Assembly: GCF_033439725.1 (NCBI RefSeq) | Contig: NW_026944388.1 | Span: forward strand, 3,596,001 to 3,660,000 | Direction of reading: 5' to 3' | From: Neurospora tetraspora | Taxonomy: Eukaryota; Ascomycota; Sordariomycetes; Sordariales; Sordariaceae | Length of the DNA: 64,000 nt | Shown: piece by piece, positions 9,947 through 23,298 of the stretch | Numbering within the stretch: the first letter of the stretch is position 1 | Layout: every line of letters starts with the position of its first letter | The notes under the pieces: generated by a model | Database searches by the model: none | What the model saw: the letters and a program-made list of their open reading frames with translations, nothing else | Told to the model about the DNA's origin: nothing | Made by a program: the position numbers and the translations under genes

Positions 9947-12900
9947 TAACAGAGAGCAGAAGAAAAACCGTGCGTCGGTGTCATGGACATAAAGATAAAA
10001 ATGCCCCTGTTCATTGCTTCATGCGCGCTGCATAAAGCAATCTGCCTTAGTTTCCTGACTATTCTGGTTAGTAAGGGTGTAATGTTTGACACCACCACCG
10101 CCACCACCACCACTCAAGACCACTCCGGCCCCCTTGCTCGGGCACGCTGGGGGGAAGCAAACAATGTCGAATTTTGACGCCATGGAACCTAACGTTTGGG
10201 ATTGACGATGAGGGAAGGAGCTGGGCAGACTGGCGGACAGACCGGAAGGATACTACTACCAAACCCACCTCACCCATGAATGATTCTTTTCCTTCGCTCC
10301 TTCCTTCCTCATCATCAATTTCTTCACGAGCGCTTCAAAACGCTGCTACAATTGTTCCCTCTCCTGTATCTGTGGGGGGTCGCTCGCCCCCCATTCGATG
10401 ATGTCCAAATCCCACTAGTAGGTCTACCTACTGTGTGTGTCCTTTCTGCCTTCTCGGAGAGACTACCCATTCTATCCGAAGCATTCCGCTTCCCCGGCCG
10501 GCCGACTGACCGACCGATCGGCCCCCCGAGACGACATCACGACTGACACCGTGACACCAAAGAACCCTCGTAGGTAACGTAACTTCCATTCCAGACAGAC
10601 AGACTGTGTCGTGCTCCCAAGCACACAAGCACAAGCTAGGTTCTAGTTAAACCGGCGTCAAAGCCGCCGCGGTGTGTACCACCACTGTTGGGCTCTCGTG
10701 TAGCTGCTAGACTTGATTCGTTGCCTTTTCATGAACCTCGGTCTACTTGCCCTCTTTCTCCGCGGCACCTTCATCCGTCTTGATCTCATTCTGGTCTACC
10801 GGTTCATGTTGGCTTCAATCACGAAGGTAACCTGATGTCTTCTTTGTCTAACCACCACTTGTCTATAAGTTACCACCCATCTCAACTACTGCTTGTATGT
10901 ATACATACCCCCACTGCACCACCCATTCATCCATCTCGTGTACAAACACTCACACACACTCGCACACACAGTACGATGTTGCACCACAAACCACCACAGT
11001 CCATAGTCCACAGTCCACAGTACTAGAAGGGGAGAAAGCAGAAAAAAAGTGACAGATACCCTGCATATACACATCGAGCCCTAGTCAAGATCTGCAAGTA
11101 GCCGTTTGCTTCCCTTTTCAACATGCCGTGTCGTGTGGCGGTGGTTGTTGCTGCTGTGTTGTGGATGGACTGTGGTGGTCTTCTTTTACTGTTCTGTGCT
11201 GGCACTCACTCCGAGCTCACTCACTCCAAGCTCCGAGCTCAGCCGCCAGATGCGACCCTCAAATCCGAACCGGAGACCATGCCGTATGTACATCATAATT
11301 GTAACCGTGATGTTTTGAAGTTACAACGAAGTAGGTAGTGTAGCTTGCGTAGAGAGGCATCTGTTTGTGCTTCCACCGGAGTAACCAGATCAAGGAAGGA
11401 ACTAACTACCCTTTATACCTCTCTCACTTGCCTTGTCGTTGACCCCCACACCGTGACCCTCTTCGAAAAATATCGTGATCCCATTCTTGTATTGCTTGGA
11501 TTGGTACTGTGAAAGCCGTAGATGAACGCTGGCTGTTGTTTGGAATACGAAGGAGTGATGACATAGCAGCTGCAAAATCTGGTAGAGACATGAATCAGTA
11601 TGGAGGCTCATATGAGGCAGCTAAGAGTTCCATATGATCAAAAACGTAAGTAGACCCAACTTCAAAGAGAAAGACTGCTTTAAATCACCCGGCAGACAGT
11701 TCCTCTCTTGTCTAGTGTCCAGCTGTTCCTCTTGGTACTTACCTTTAGGTATTCACCCCACGCCCACATCGAGACATCCAGTTCCCTCCCAGCCCATCCC
11801 CCATCCACCTCCAGCAAACACTGTAGAACACAGCACAACACAGCAGACAGTCCTGTCTTGTTCTGTCCTGTGCTACTTGCGTACAACACGCACAGTTCGT
11901 CCAACACAGTCCCTGAATTGCACCTTCCAAGTAAATTGCTTTGTAGTCAAGGAAAGACAGTACTTCTATGTACCCATACTTGCCCTTCTCATCTCTCGAT
12001 ACCAATCGTATACCCACAATAACATCTTTGCCCCTCCCTCCCTTCCACCCCTTCCACCCCTTTGGCCCCTCGGAGAGATGAGCCCCCAGTCCCCCTTGAG
12101 GCCCTTGACGCCCAACCCACCTCTTCACCAACAACTGTATGTACACACCGTGGTCATGACCTGCCACGGACCACCACGGGACTCTCTGCCCGCCCTTCCA
12201 GAAGCAGATATACGTACATAGCGGTCCTTGGTCCTTGTATCAAGTAGATGTCTTGATGGCTCAGCAGACCTCGGTTCTTATGCAGCGACCCGATACTGCT
12301 ATACGACGTGGAAGACCGGTGACGACGGGCGGGTTTGGTCGGTTAGTTTGGGCCTAGGGCAAAGGTGATGACTTGGAGGAGAGTATGGGTAAGAAGACGA
12401 AAAATCATTGATGTTCCACATGCAACCTTTCGGGCCGAGTTGGGAAACTTTCGCCTGTCTGGCCGAAGGCTGAAGCATGGGAATGGGTAGGTGAGTTGAG
12501 TTGGGAACGAAGAGGGGGGGATCATTGAGCTAAGCTCTGATTTCGTGATTACGCTTGGGTGGGAGATACTCGCCTGACGAGTAGGTATTGAAAATGGTAA
12601 CAAAACGATACAAGAGTATTGGCAAGACCCGCAAAAGCCATACAGTGTGCAAAGCGTTCAAGGTAAAGAGCAGAAACATGTGAGCACTTGGACAGTAGCA
12701 GCAGCAGACAAGACGACAACAAGGCATTGAAAACAACAAGCGATCAAATAAGTGATATACTAGCTATGCAAGAACTAACAAACGAATTCGACAAAAAGGC
12801 CACCCACCTAACCAGTCCAGAGCCCCGTTTCAAACAACCTTGTGGGGGTAAATCAACTAGTAAACTCACATGCGCCATTGTGTAAACTGAAAGACAGGTC

Positions 12901-13608
12901 GGCCACCCACGCAACGATGTTGTACTTGGAAAAGAGCAAACTTTGTTTGGCGCCCGAAAAAAGCAAAGAGTCAGAGACGCGATAAAAAGGAAGGGCACCG
13001 CACAAATTGAGGAAAGAACGATGAGTAAACACACAATCAGCCGCCGAGCCCTAAACTCGCAGACAAAAACGCACAACCTCCCGCTTTTTGAACGCTAGAA
13101 TTGCAAACGAATAAGAAAACAGGGAAAATGATAATGCCAAACCGGATGAAGAGAGATCCCACCGGGAGGAACGGGCCCCTTGTTCCGTTCCATATCGACG
13201 ACCGCAAAAGGTCTCCGGTAAGATGGTACCATGTCTTCCTTAGATGATCTCTCCTCATTGCTCTGACCACCTCCGTGTACCCTTTTCCACTCCCTTATTC
13301 CATCAGCCCATATTATTACCAATTGCTTGGCGATCTCAATGTATCGTATCGTGTGCGTGTGTGTATTGGTGCCATGTCATGAAAGGTGTACCGAATATTA
13401 GGACAGATGTATGCATGAGGCGGAAACTGAATGCGCCGGCATCAGGATAGGCGCTGTCCTGTTGAGCAGCGTAACATTGCAAATATATGCCCCATCCGCC
13501 ATCTAGGATGCGTAGGAAAATAGGAAACTGTGATGTTGACGGGAATTCGTCGACTCATGAAACCAACAATGACAGAAGGGAACCAATGTTGCGCTGGTAA
13601 GTTCCGTC
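9947..13608. other. Intergenic region, no confident gene
   Basis: About 3.7 kb with many short CA, CCA and GA-type runs. The longest ATG frame (11634-12221, plus) is Pro/Ser/Thr/His-rich, low in complexity and unlike any family I know. Part next to 13609 is the 3' untranslated end of the minus-strand gene. Confidence 0.5.
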
Positions 13609-15625
13609 TCAGTGCGGCGGTAACCCGCGATTAGAAGGATCCATCTTCATGTCACCCGGTAGGCCTCTGGAATCATGCTGCATGTAGCTCGGATAACTTT
13701 GCCCATGAGACACAGAGCCTTGACTAACGTTGGGGCCACGGAAAAGACCGTTACTTGTATGAGGGAGCGTGTCGAACGAGGAACCCATGTACGGTGGCTG
13801 ATTTTGACCTATTTGTACCCCCTGATGCGAAACAAAGGTTCCTTGAGGGTGAGGGAGTGGCGGATGTGGCGGCTGTTGGGGCTGTTGACCCGGAGTACCA
13901 AAGGAGTACATGGTCGCGCTACCTGGAGCTGTTGTAGTCTGCTGCCAAGCACCGGGATACAGCCCGGAGGCAGTAGTGCTTGCGTAGTCGGACGGCGAAC
14001 TGAACAAGGACGGCCGACGGCTTGTTTCGTGAGGACTCGGTATCATTTCCTGCATCTGAACGGGCGCTCCGTGCTGCTGCAGAGATGCTTGACCTCCCAC
14101 CGAAATTCCCCCATTCTCCACATAGTGCTGGTCAGGTGTGAGATCTGGCGGCATCAGAGTAGTTGGATACGGATTTCTAATCGGCATCTCGCTAACGAAG
14201 CCTGGTTGAATGTTGGCGGTTGGGCTGTGGTCAGTTGTCGGAATAGGCATGAGAGCGTGAGGCATAGTTGTCTTGGGAGGCGAGAGTCGGGATGGTATTA
14301 CCGAAAGATGGTGCTCGTCATCCTCCTCTCTACACGCATCGTCTTCATCGTCGGATGGGAAGTCTGATTGGTTGTTGTCGGCCATGACGTATACGACCGT
14401 ATCGCCATCTGGTCAGGTTAGCAAATACTCCCCCAGCTTTGGCACGCCATGGACGTTGTAGCTAACCTATTTCACCCCTCTTGTATTGTTCTTCGACCTT
14501 AGCAACCTTGAAGATCTCCTTTAGGAAGGGTTTCTTTTTCGCTTGATTGGGATTGGCCCTGTCATTGAAGAAGCCTCCCATTGCCTCCATTGTCAGCTCC
14601 TCCAACTTAGCCACAGTAAGTTCTTGGGCCCGGATGCTCGGATGCTGCTGAGAGTTTGGCTCGACGATGAGTCTCAACAGGTGGCATAACAAACGGAGGC
14701 GCTCTGTGATCGTGTTAGGTAGGGGTCTTCAACCAGTCGTACTTCTTGAAATCGCATGAGACAATTGTCTTACCTGGCTTGAACAGGTGGTCCGGCTCCT
14801 TGTGCCTCATGCCCTCATCCTTGCTCGGGCCCAGAGGCTTTGGCCACCAGTCGGGAATTTTGGTTCCTGTGTAGGGATGTGTAGACTGCTTCTTGGGTGC
14901 AATCGCCTTGATCCACGCTTTGGCAATCAGTTTGCATGTGTTTTGCTGTATCTTCTTGAAGCGCTGGTCATAGAAATCCCACACTTCCTGCGCGTTATTG
15001 ATTCGTATGCCTTTCTTCGCGGATACGGTCACTGCCGGCTCGTCATCATCGCGAACACGTCTGGGAACGTTAGCCCTTTGGCGCTTTCGGGTCCGATATG
15101 TCGGTGGCGCATGATCGTAGAACTCTTCGGCTGTCTCCATACGGCGGTCACTTCCGCGACGGCCATGATACTCTGGTCCGAACGACATCTCATCATAGGC
15201 CCCAGCGAGACCATCTGTAAGTCCTGTTAGTGTTGGTCTAGACCGACCATATTAAGAGATGGCCACTCACTCTGAGCAGCCCGTTTTTGATAGCGGATAA
15301 ATCGATCCATGTCGAAGTATCTTTGGATTTCACCCTCTGGCAGCTTATTCGGTCCTGTGAAGTAGACGGTATGGCCATCTTCGGTGAGAACAGCAAGGAA
15401 GAAGCTCTGATGGTTTATCTTGCACTGCTCACGCAAGACTTCGCTAATTGTCTGTATCAATGTCAGTATCGGGTAAGAAAATGAACAGGAGACAAGACCT
15501 ACAGGTGGTGGGGTTCTGATTCCTGTATCGTAGTAACGACCATTGTCTGGCATGTGTTCCCCGGTGGGCCTCTCCGTCATCCATTGTGGCCGAGTGTAAT
15601 GGCCATGCCCGTATGTTTGAACCAT
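13609..15625 (-). CDS. Fungal-specific DUF2841-like protein, probable nuclear regulator
   Basis: Five exons join in frame: 15625-15503, 15451-15271, 15214-14774, 14703-14467 and 14408-13609 (593 residues). Every intron is 51-73 nt with CTAAC or CTGAC branch sites. Residues about 45-100 form a compact N-terminal part with FFLAVLTEDGHTVYFTGPNK. The conserved core runs from the region KGIRINNAQEVWDFYDQRFK through PDWWPKP to the last part of exon 4 (FFNDRANPNQAKKKPFLKEI). This resembles the fungal DUF2841 family as I remember it. The tail from about 330 is acidic, then Pro/Gln/His-rich and disordered, as in transcription cofactors. The function is unknown. The gene sits almost alone in 25 kb, which suggests complex regulation, but that is inference. 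Confidence 0.85.
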
Positions 15626-18600
15626 GGCTGGCACCTCCGTTCGTGAGTTCCGACAAGTGATTGTGTTTCGAAAAGAGTCGACGTGATCAAGAAAGAGCGA
15701 CGGCCAAAGTGAAGTTGATGAACACCAAATCGTCAACAGGACAAGATGCAATGGCCGGGATGGTTGCTGATTTATTCTTCGATGAGCCTACCAGGCTGGT
15801 TGACTGTACAATGAAAACAACAGTTGTCTTACAGCAACAAAATGGCTGAGACGGAGAATGATCCTTTGAACCAAAACAAAGCTGGCAAGTGTCTCTGGGT
15901 GTCGGTGGGATAGATTGTTGATGTTCGGTCGAACCAGTTCTTCCTCGACGCGCAGCTGTGGACCACAGAGTGAGCCAAAGGCTAGAGAACTTGTTTCAAG
16001 AGTAGTGACCAGGCAAGACAGATTCTTCTCCAATCGTGCAAAGGGACCGGGAACGTGCTGGGAGCGGAGACGAGCTGGAACCACTACCAAACAGAAAGAT
16101 TGGCGGGATCAGGGTAAGATTAGGTGGATCTATCCACGCAGAGAGAGACAAAGAATGGCGTCCCTAATGTTAGAGATTGAGCCAGAGGTGTTTGGTAGAC
16201 TATGCGCAGGTGGAGACAGTCGGATCGTGGCTTCAAACAGAAAGTCAGCTGAGGGCAATCAAAGTGATGAAGTTGATCTTACCGAAGTCTTTGTTTATTG
16301 AATAAGACTGAGACAGGCCAGAATGAAGAGCGCGAAACTATCGGTCCAATGTTGCTCAATATTCTCCTTCTGAGGTTGTTGGGTCAAAGGATTCAGCGTT
16401 GCAAAGCGCGCCCCCTACGTCGAAAAGTGAAGCGGTGCGGGAGCTTGACTGGATACCGAAGGTGGCTGCCGGTATGAATGGTGATAGCACGAATGCTTTG
16501 GCACGCACAACCCTACGGGACAAATGGCTGGCCTGGCAATGGGGTAAAGAGGAGAGCAAGATGGGAGCAGGACTGCCTCAGTGGATCCTTGCAAGGAGGA
16601 AGAAAGCGTGGACTCGCGCAGCCGTTTGACAACTTCTCCTCGGTCCCACCAGTGGTTGGTTGAGGTTGGTAGAGGCGGGTGCTTGCAACCTTCCGATGGC
16701 AACGGCAAGACACAGACAGTGTGGGGATGGCGGGCACCCGGAAGACTCGCCGGCTATGTTGTTCGAAGACCAGTATGATTATCAGGTTGGTTGGCCTTTA
16801 GCTTTCGCACCCTGTTGTCGTGTGGGAATCAGTGCCGTGGATGTCTTGTGTTGTTCTGGGGTAGAGGCTCGGCAGGACGGAGGATGAGACTTGTCGGTTC
16901 GGTCAGAGATGTGAAGGCGTAGCCCCGGTGATATTGACGACGAGAACGATCGGAAGGTCAAGATGATGACAGCCTGTCTGAGCCACTACCAAGTCTAGAC
17001 AAAGATGGACAGGTCGATGCTAGCCAAGCGAGGGAAACTGGTTCAACGGCCCGCGTTGTTAGATCAGGTGTTCCTAGTTCAGGATACAAACATGGGAGCT
17101 GATGTTTAGGATGGACGGAGATGGGAAACGGGTGATGTTGAAGAAAAAGAAAGAGACGATGAAGGGCCTTGAAGTTGTGCTAAGCGTCCCAAAGAAGCCA
17201 CCGAGTAAGAGAAGATGCCCACGTAGGAAGAATGAGAACGAGGATGGTCAAGAGAGGGCCTAGGTAACATCTAGATTATCTTGTCCACTCACGCAGTTGA
17301 GTCGAAGATGTTCCACCAGAATCAAAGTCCACACACACGCACCGAGAACACTCAGCACTAGCTGCAGGAAGATAGTTTTGAGACGAGGAATACCGAGGGT
17401 AAATAACGCACAAGATGATGGTAGACGGACTTTTTTCCTCGTAAAGCCTCGATATTGACCAAGGGTGACGAAAAGACTGAGTGACTGGACTTGGGACACT
17501 TTACGAAGGTTGTGTAGTGTCGAGAGTTTCCAAAGAGTCTCCTGTGAGCGGAAGAGCCGGGCAACGACAATCAGACGAACGAGCAGGAAATAGTCCCACG
17601 AGGAGAACAAGCTGCATGCCTCCCGGGTCCCCAGTCGCGGTAGAGAAGCAGAAGCCACGCACTGTGGTCAAGATAAGTACCTGGGGTTCATAAAAGATGT
17701 TGTTCTACCTGATGGCTGCGTCAGTACAAGAGCATGGGGAGAGGAGGGTGATTCAACTTGCTCCGAAGGCACTATATGCAGTACATCGTCCGTACTCGGT
17801 ACTGGGTGCATGCACATCCAGAATAATCCCAGACCAGCAGCTAGCATTGGGCATGGTGTTTTCCAGTCTCGCCAGTGTCTATTTGGCGCGCAGTATGGAA
17901 GCGTGCCCCAAAAAGCCAACACCACCACGGCACCCCTACTTCCCCTCCCCTTGTCCCACCGCGCCTGTGGCTCGCGTTTGGATAGGCTCATGGGCTGGCT
18001 GGTAGGACCGTAGTGATGTACGTGTGGTGTACGTGTGGTGTACGTGTGGTGTACGTGTAGTGTAGCAAGGCCAAGGGTGTGTGAGATGGGAGGGTTGTAT
18101 TGATACGGGACCGTGGCAGCAAGCATCAGCACCACTGCACATTGCACAAGACTTTCATGGATCTTGTACCCAACCAGGCTCTTCGTTTTCCAGACACTGT
18201 AGTCGACGCAGGAGGCAGGCGTCCAAGGTCCAATAGTGGCTGGGCATGTCCAGAGCCTGTCCGTCGACCATCTCGCCTGTTGCAGTGTCCTCTTTTCGGG
18301 AATCTCTGTTGCGACAGGGTTGACTACCGGGCGCCCGCCGATTCGGTTGACTTGTCCAGGGTAGGTAGGTACTGCGGGGCTGCTTGTGGATGATGTACCT
18401 ATTGGCTCTGGTCACGGCGTCATGGTACCAGAGCTGTTATGACCGTGTACACTAGGTATGGTATTAGTGAGGCCCAGACTGCTTGCAACCGCCCTGGTAT
18501 GACCAGACGCACACAATGAAATACGCTATGATTAGCTATAGCAGAAGTGTTTCTCGACTTCGAGGCGGGCTCACAAGGTGATGTTGAACTTGCTGTTCTT

Positions 18601-18721
18601 GAATGCCGTATGTAAACCGGACTTGTCAAGTGCCGAGGCAAGATGGAGAAACAGCTGAGGACAGCTTGAGACAGGCAAGGAAAAGAGAACCAAGACACGG
18701 AAAGAGAAGAAGCAACCTCAA
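15626..18721. other. Upstream region of the DUF2841-like gene; no gene seen
   Basis: Three kilobases between the start codon at 15625 and the decayed transposon. It probably holds a long 5' leader and promoter of the minus-strand gene. Open frames here are short and unconvincing. Confidence 0.5.
18018..18061. repeat. Tandem repeat, 11-bp unit, 4 copies
   Basis: Unit GTACGTGTGGT repeated four times, the last copy with one change. Confidence 0.9.
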
Positions 18722-21700
18722 GGCCCTGATCGGCATCCTGCACACCCGGCGCGTGCATGGAGTTTTGTTGGCTTTCTGACCGCCAAAATCGATTTTAAAA
18801 ACAGACTTGACCACTTTTGGCAACGTTTTCACGCTATCAGCAGTTCCAAACAGTTTCTACACGAACCAAAGTACAAAATTTCGTACCACGCTAATATAGA
18901 CCGCAACTCCTTCTAATATAGGTTAAATATTTCTACTTTTTCATAGTATTGAATTCTATATACGTTTAATTCTACTAAAATTGATAATAGTCTCTAGACT
19001 ACCCAAATAAGACTTTGTATAAAGTATTAGAAGGTCTAGTGCGTATAGACAGTAAAAAACGACGAAAATCCAATTAAATTAGTATAGCTACAGGGTATAA
19101 ATAAAGTTCTATTGTATTTTAATATATTTTAGGATATTATATTGTAGGATATTAAAAATAATTATTTATTATAATCTTTATACAAATTAATTCTTCAAAT
19201 CCCGTCATAATATTAATATAAATAATACTAACTGAACTACTTTTACCTTTATTATAGCGAACGCTATCTATATTCTTTTTAATACTAAAAAAGACTGTAA
19301 GCCGCCTACCTCTATATACCTAAGTAGCCCAATATATATTAAATAATTAGTTAATACTATATACCATAATTCTAAAACCTAATTTAAAAACCTCTTTCGT
19401 ATAAATCGATATACTTTTAATATACTAATTACTTAACTTCAAATCTATAATATAAAAGCGACTAAATACCAAACCGTACGCTAGAAAGTAATAATAATAC
19501 TATATATCCTAATATACGCTAAATCCTAGCGAATTATAGTATATAAATTCTAAATTAATTAAAATACTATAAGTACTATCGTTAAAAATTTACTCCCTAA
19601 ACTAATCATATTCTATTAAAAGTATGTAAGGTTACTAAGTAATAATTATCTAAACCCTAATATTAAATTAGACCCCACCCTTAACTTTTTTAATATTATA
19701 TTAATACTATCGATAGGATTTACATTACCGCCTATATACCGCTATAGTAATAATAGGTATCGTAACCGAAAAGGCAACCTTACTTAGAATATATTCGCCG
19801 CAATAAAATTCGATTATACTTTTACGTACATACTAGCGGGCGTGGAAAGGTCTTTAAATGATACCTTACTATATATTTATATATTCGGAAAATCTTTTCG
19901 AATACCAGAATTACGTTACTATATAATAAATACGGGGTTTAGGACCCGGTTAAATATTGTAATTCCTTATTCGAATATTAAATACTATTTATAAAATTAG
20001 AAGAATACAGATAAACCCATAGAAATAACGAAAGAGCTATATAATTTATATTATTCTCGCATCCGTATCGTTGTAAAGCAAATCTTTAATTTTATAAGAA
20101 GAAGGTAGAAAATTATACGGATCGCGCCTATCGAATACTCTATAAAGAAATAAATCCAAATTATATACGTAGTAACTAGGCTTTATAACTTTATTACTGC
20201 GTATTCGAAAAAGGATCCGAGGGTATTAATATAAATAGAAGAAAGGATAATAAAAATAGCACGCCGGCGAACGAAAGAAATAATAAAGGGTATTCATTCT
20301 AATAATATCTATTATAATGCGGCTTAATTAATAAATAAATAATAGTAGTCGATTCGTAAAGGGTAGAGGAGGGAGGAGGAGGAGGGGAAGGGGGGAGGAG
20401 GGGAAATAGGGATTCTTATATAAAAAATCGAATTATTTTAGTAAAGTTATATAAAATCGAATTATCTATATAAAATCGAATAATTTAAATAAATCGAATA
20501 ATATATATAAAAAAAAGGGTATTTACTTCTATAATCTTTAATAAAATTATTAAATTTCTAATTTATACCCCCTCTTTTTAAATCCCTCTTTTCTATCTAT
20601 CTATATACGCACCCTTCATCGACTCGTTCAACCTCATCCACATCGTTGTAACCAACGGATTATTTATAAAATAATTAATATACGCTATTATTTCCAATTC
20701 TAATATTTTACTAGCAAAACGCGTTTACAAATTATCAATAGTAATACTAACATTAGCCGTACTAAGAAGTTTAAGAATTTATAATAAGGCTGCCGCCTTC
20801 TCTATCGAACTCGCTAATATCGTTATATCAAACCTCTTCTTACCTCCTCTTCCCCCTTTTATATTTGTGAACGCGATAATTTAACTAATTAGAATCTTAT
20901 CTAAATCGGTATTAATATAATACTATTATATTTATATTATAGTAATTTAGTTTGCAATAGGAATTTAACTTACCCTCGCTACCTGTAATACTACGAATTA
21001 TTTCGAAGTTATAAAAGGTTCAAATTCGTTACTGCTATCGTCCTTATTATCGTTATCCCTATTAAAGACGTTGATTTATTCTTATTCGTCTTTACCTTAC
21101 CCCGCTTCTTCCTTAATTTTAATATTTTAATTATTAAATAGGTTACTGTCTAACTCCTCTTCGAAATTATAATTAATTCCGGCTCTAAACCCCTCTTCTT
21201 ACTATATTTTACCTAGCTTAATAATATTAAATTTAGTACCCTTCAATTTAAAAAAGATTCCCCAATATACTTTGGCCTTATTAAGAGGCTAGTGACGAAC
21301 CTATTTAATATTATACGTCTTAATACTATAATATTTAACGAAGCTCTCCTAATACTCATTAAAGACAATAAGTAATTAAATATTAGGGTCAATACCGGCA
21401 TTAGAATATTTGGCAAAGAGGGTCTACTATATAGCGTACCGCCGCTTCTTATTATTCTACTTACTTTTTATACGAATTGTATCCTATCGATACCCTAGCT
21501 ACGTCTCTTTATATATTATAATAAAATAATCCTACGCATTATTATAATCCTTCTAATATATATTATTAAACTAGCCCTAATCTTTGCAATATAATAATTA
21601 TATTATTAAGGTAGCAATCTTCTTTAGAGAAAACCTTATTGTTTTAATACTATCGAATATAGGGACCGCTTTCTTCTTTACCGGAGCTTTAAATTTCTTA

Positions 21701-22328
21701 GGCGCCTTCTTATTCGTTAATTTAGCTAGTACCTTTCACTTTCCCTTAACTATAGGCTAGGCCGACGGAGGAGTATCTTATATAGTAATGATTTAGCTAG
21801 CGGAGAGATTAAGTGCCGGTTCCTAGATTAGTTGGATTAGTATAATAATTAAGGAAAGGAAGGGAGGCGGCTAATCATTATTACGGCTAGCGGGCACTGG
21901 GTTACTAAAAATATTTTAAATAGGCTCTAATAATATATTTTCCTCTACTAGACCTAGGGTTGAGGGTTAAGTATAGAGTTAGGATAAATCGATACCCTCT
22001 AGAGGCTCTATAAGGTTTTAGAAGCTCATTCTAGTCGTCTGGTCAATTATTGGTATTATTTACTTTTATCAATATTACGAATAATAATAATTAATAAGGT
22101 CAACTCCTCTTTCTAAAAGCGGTATAGATTCCTGAGTATGAATTATACTAAAACCGGTTAATAATGATAAATACGGTTAATTAAGCACTAATACGGGCAC
22201 CCCAGTACGACTCCAGTACGGTTATTACCTAAAAAGTAGTACAATTACTAGCGTATTGGGCGCTAGCGTATCGAAATGTATTGAAATATTTCTGCACGAG
22301 CTGGGTGTATAGTTTGCCGATCAGGGCC
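18722..22328. mobile_element. RIP-decayed DNA transposon with terminal inverted repeats, 3.6 kb
   Basis: Both ends begin GGCCCTGATCGGCA; the left end (18722-18760) and inverted right end (22290-22328) agree at about 31 of 37 positions. CAA borders both sides (18719-18721, 22329-22331), a possible 3-bp target duplication. The interior is extremely A+T-rich, dense in TpA and full of stops in every frame, as expected after RIP; the ends are nearly normal in composition. GG-starting ends with a 3-bp duplication would suit PIF/Harbinger, but no transposase motif could be read, so the family is open. A purine-rich patch lies at 20362-20410. Confidence 0.7.
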
Positions 22329-23265
22329 CAAGCCACTGAGAGAGGGGAATGTCTCAAACCGAATGTTGTGGACGGGAATTAGAAGATGACGGGAATTGAA
22401 GCGAGAGGAGTAAGTGAAGGACTAGACTCAAATGAGACGCCCCGAGGAGAAACTTTCGGTCGACTTCCTCCACATTGAATGATGGAAAGAGCGCTTTGCA
22501 GCTGCCTGATCTTCGCAAATTCAATTCATAGGTCGTGACTTCCCGAAGCCGATGCTCTCGAATGCTCTCGAACGCTTTCTTCCTTCCCAGTTCAAAAGCC
22601 TATGCTTTGACCCCTTGTTCGGTTTCCAGAAGAGTAGAGAGAGGGTTGTAGTCCTGAGTGGAGATGTCCCCACTACCCCCTCCTTCAGGCCTGCCTTAAC
22701 AGCGGGTCGCAACTTGCCAATCGATGCTTTCAGTGCACAAACATCACCACCATCACTCGCAATCGTTGCATCTTGCCATTGGGAGCATTGCCAACAACCG
22801 TCTCATCCAGGCACATCATCAGATGCGTTTTGGTACGATCAAATCGATCAAAGTGGAGATTTATACGACCAAGCCCGGGATCATGAAGAATGCTGTCTGA
22901 GACTGTGTAAGATAGTACCCTGTGCTTAGGTGGATACCACTCATTAGTACTCCACCAAGATCTTATGCTCCTCAATCGCTCCAACCCCAGCCCTCGCTCT
23001 AAAATGTCAGGTGGGAACAACTCGCCAGTTGCTTCAAAACAATCCACCTTCATCCACCAACAAGACGACTTAGCACATCAACAACACAAACACACAGAAA
23101 CACTCGACGTCGTAGTGCTTATACAAAATGGCAGGCTTGAGCCCGTATCTGCGCCTTTTATGGAGACCTTCATATATGGGGTCCTACGGCCCATCGTTCT
23201 TGGCCCCGATCCGATATCCAATTGGGCCATCTCCCATCATCGTCACCACCACCATCGCGCTCTGC

Positions 23266-23298
23266 GTGCGGACATTGTGCGGACATTGTGCGGACATT
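23266..23298. repeat. Tandem repeat, 11-bp unit, 3 copies
   Basis: Unit GTGCGGACATT repeated three times without change. Confidence 0.9.

Noticed and set aside
11634-12221. 195-codon plus-strand frame with ATG
   Set aside because: Pro/Ser/Thr-rich low complexity with CA-type runs, no family resemblance. Possible but unsupported.
18722-22328. LTR retrotransposon as explanation for the A+T-rich block
   Set aside because: The terminal repeats are inverted, not direct, and no LTR-type ends were seen.
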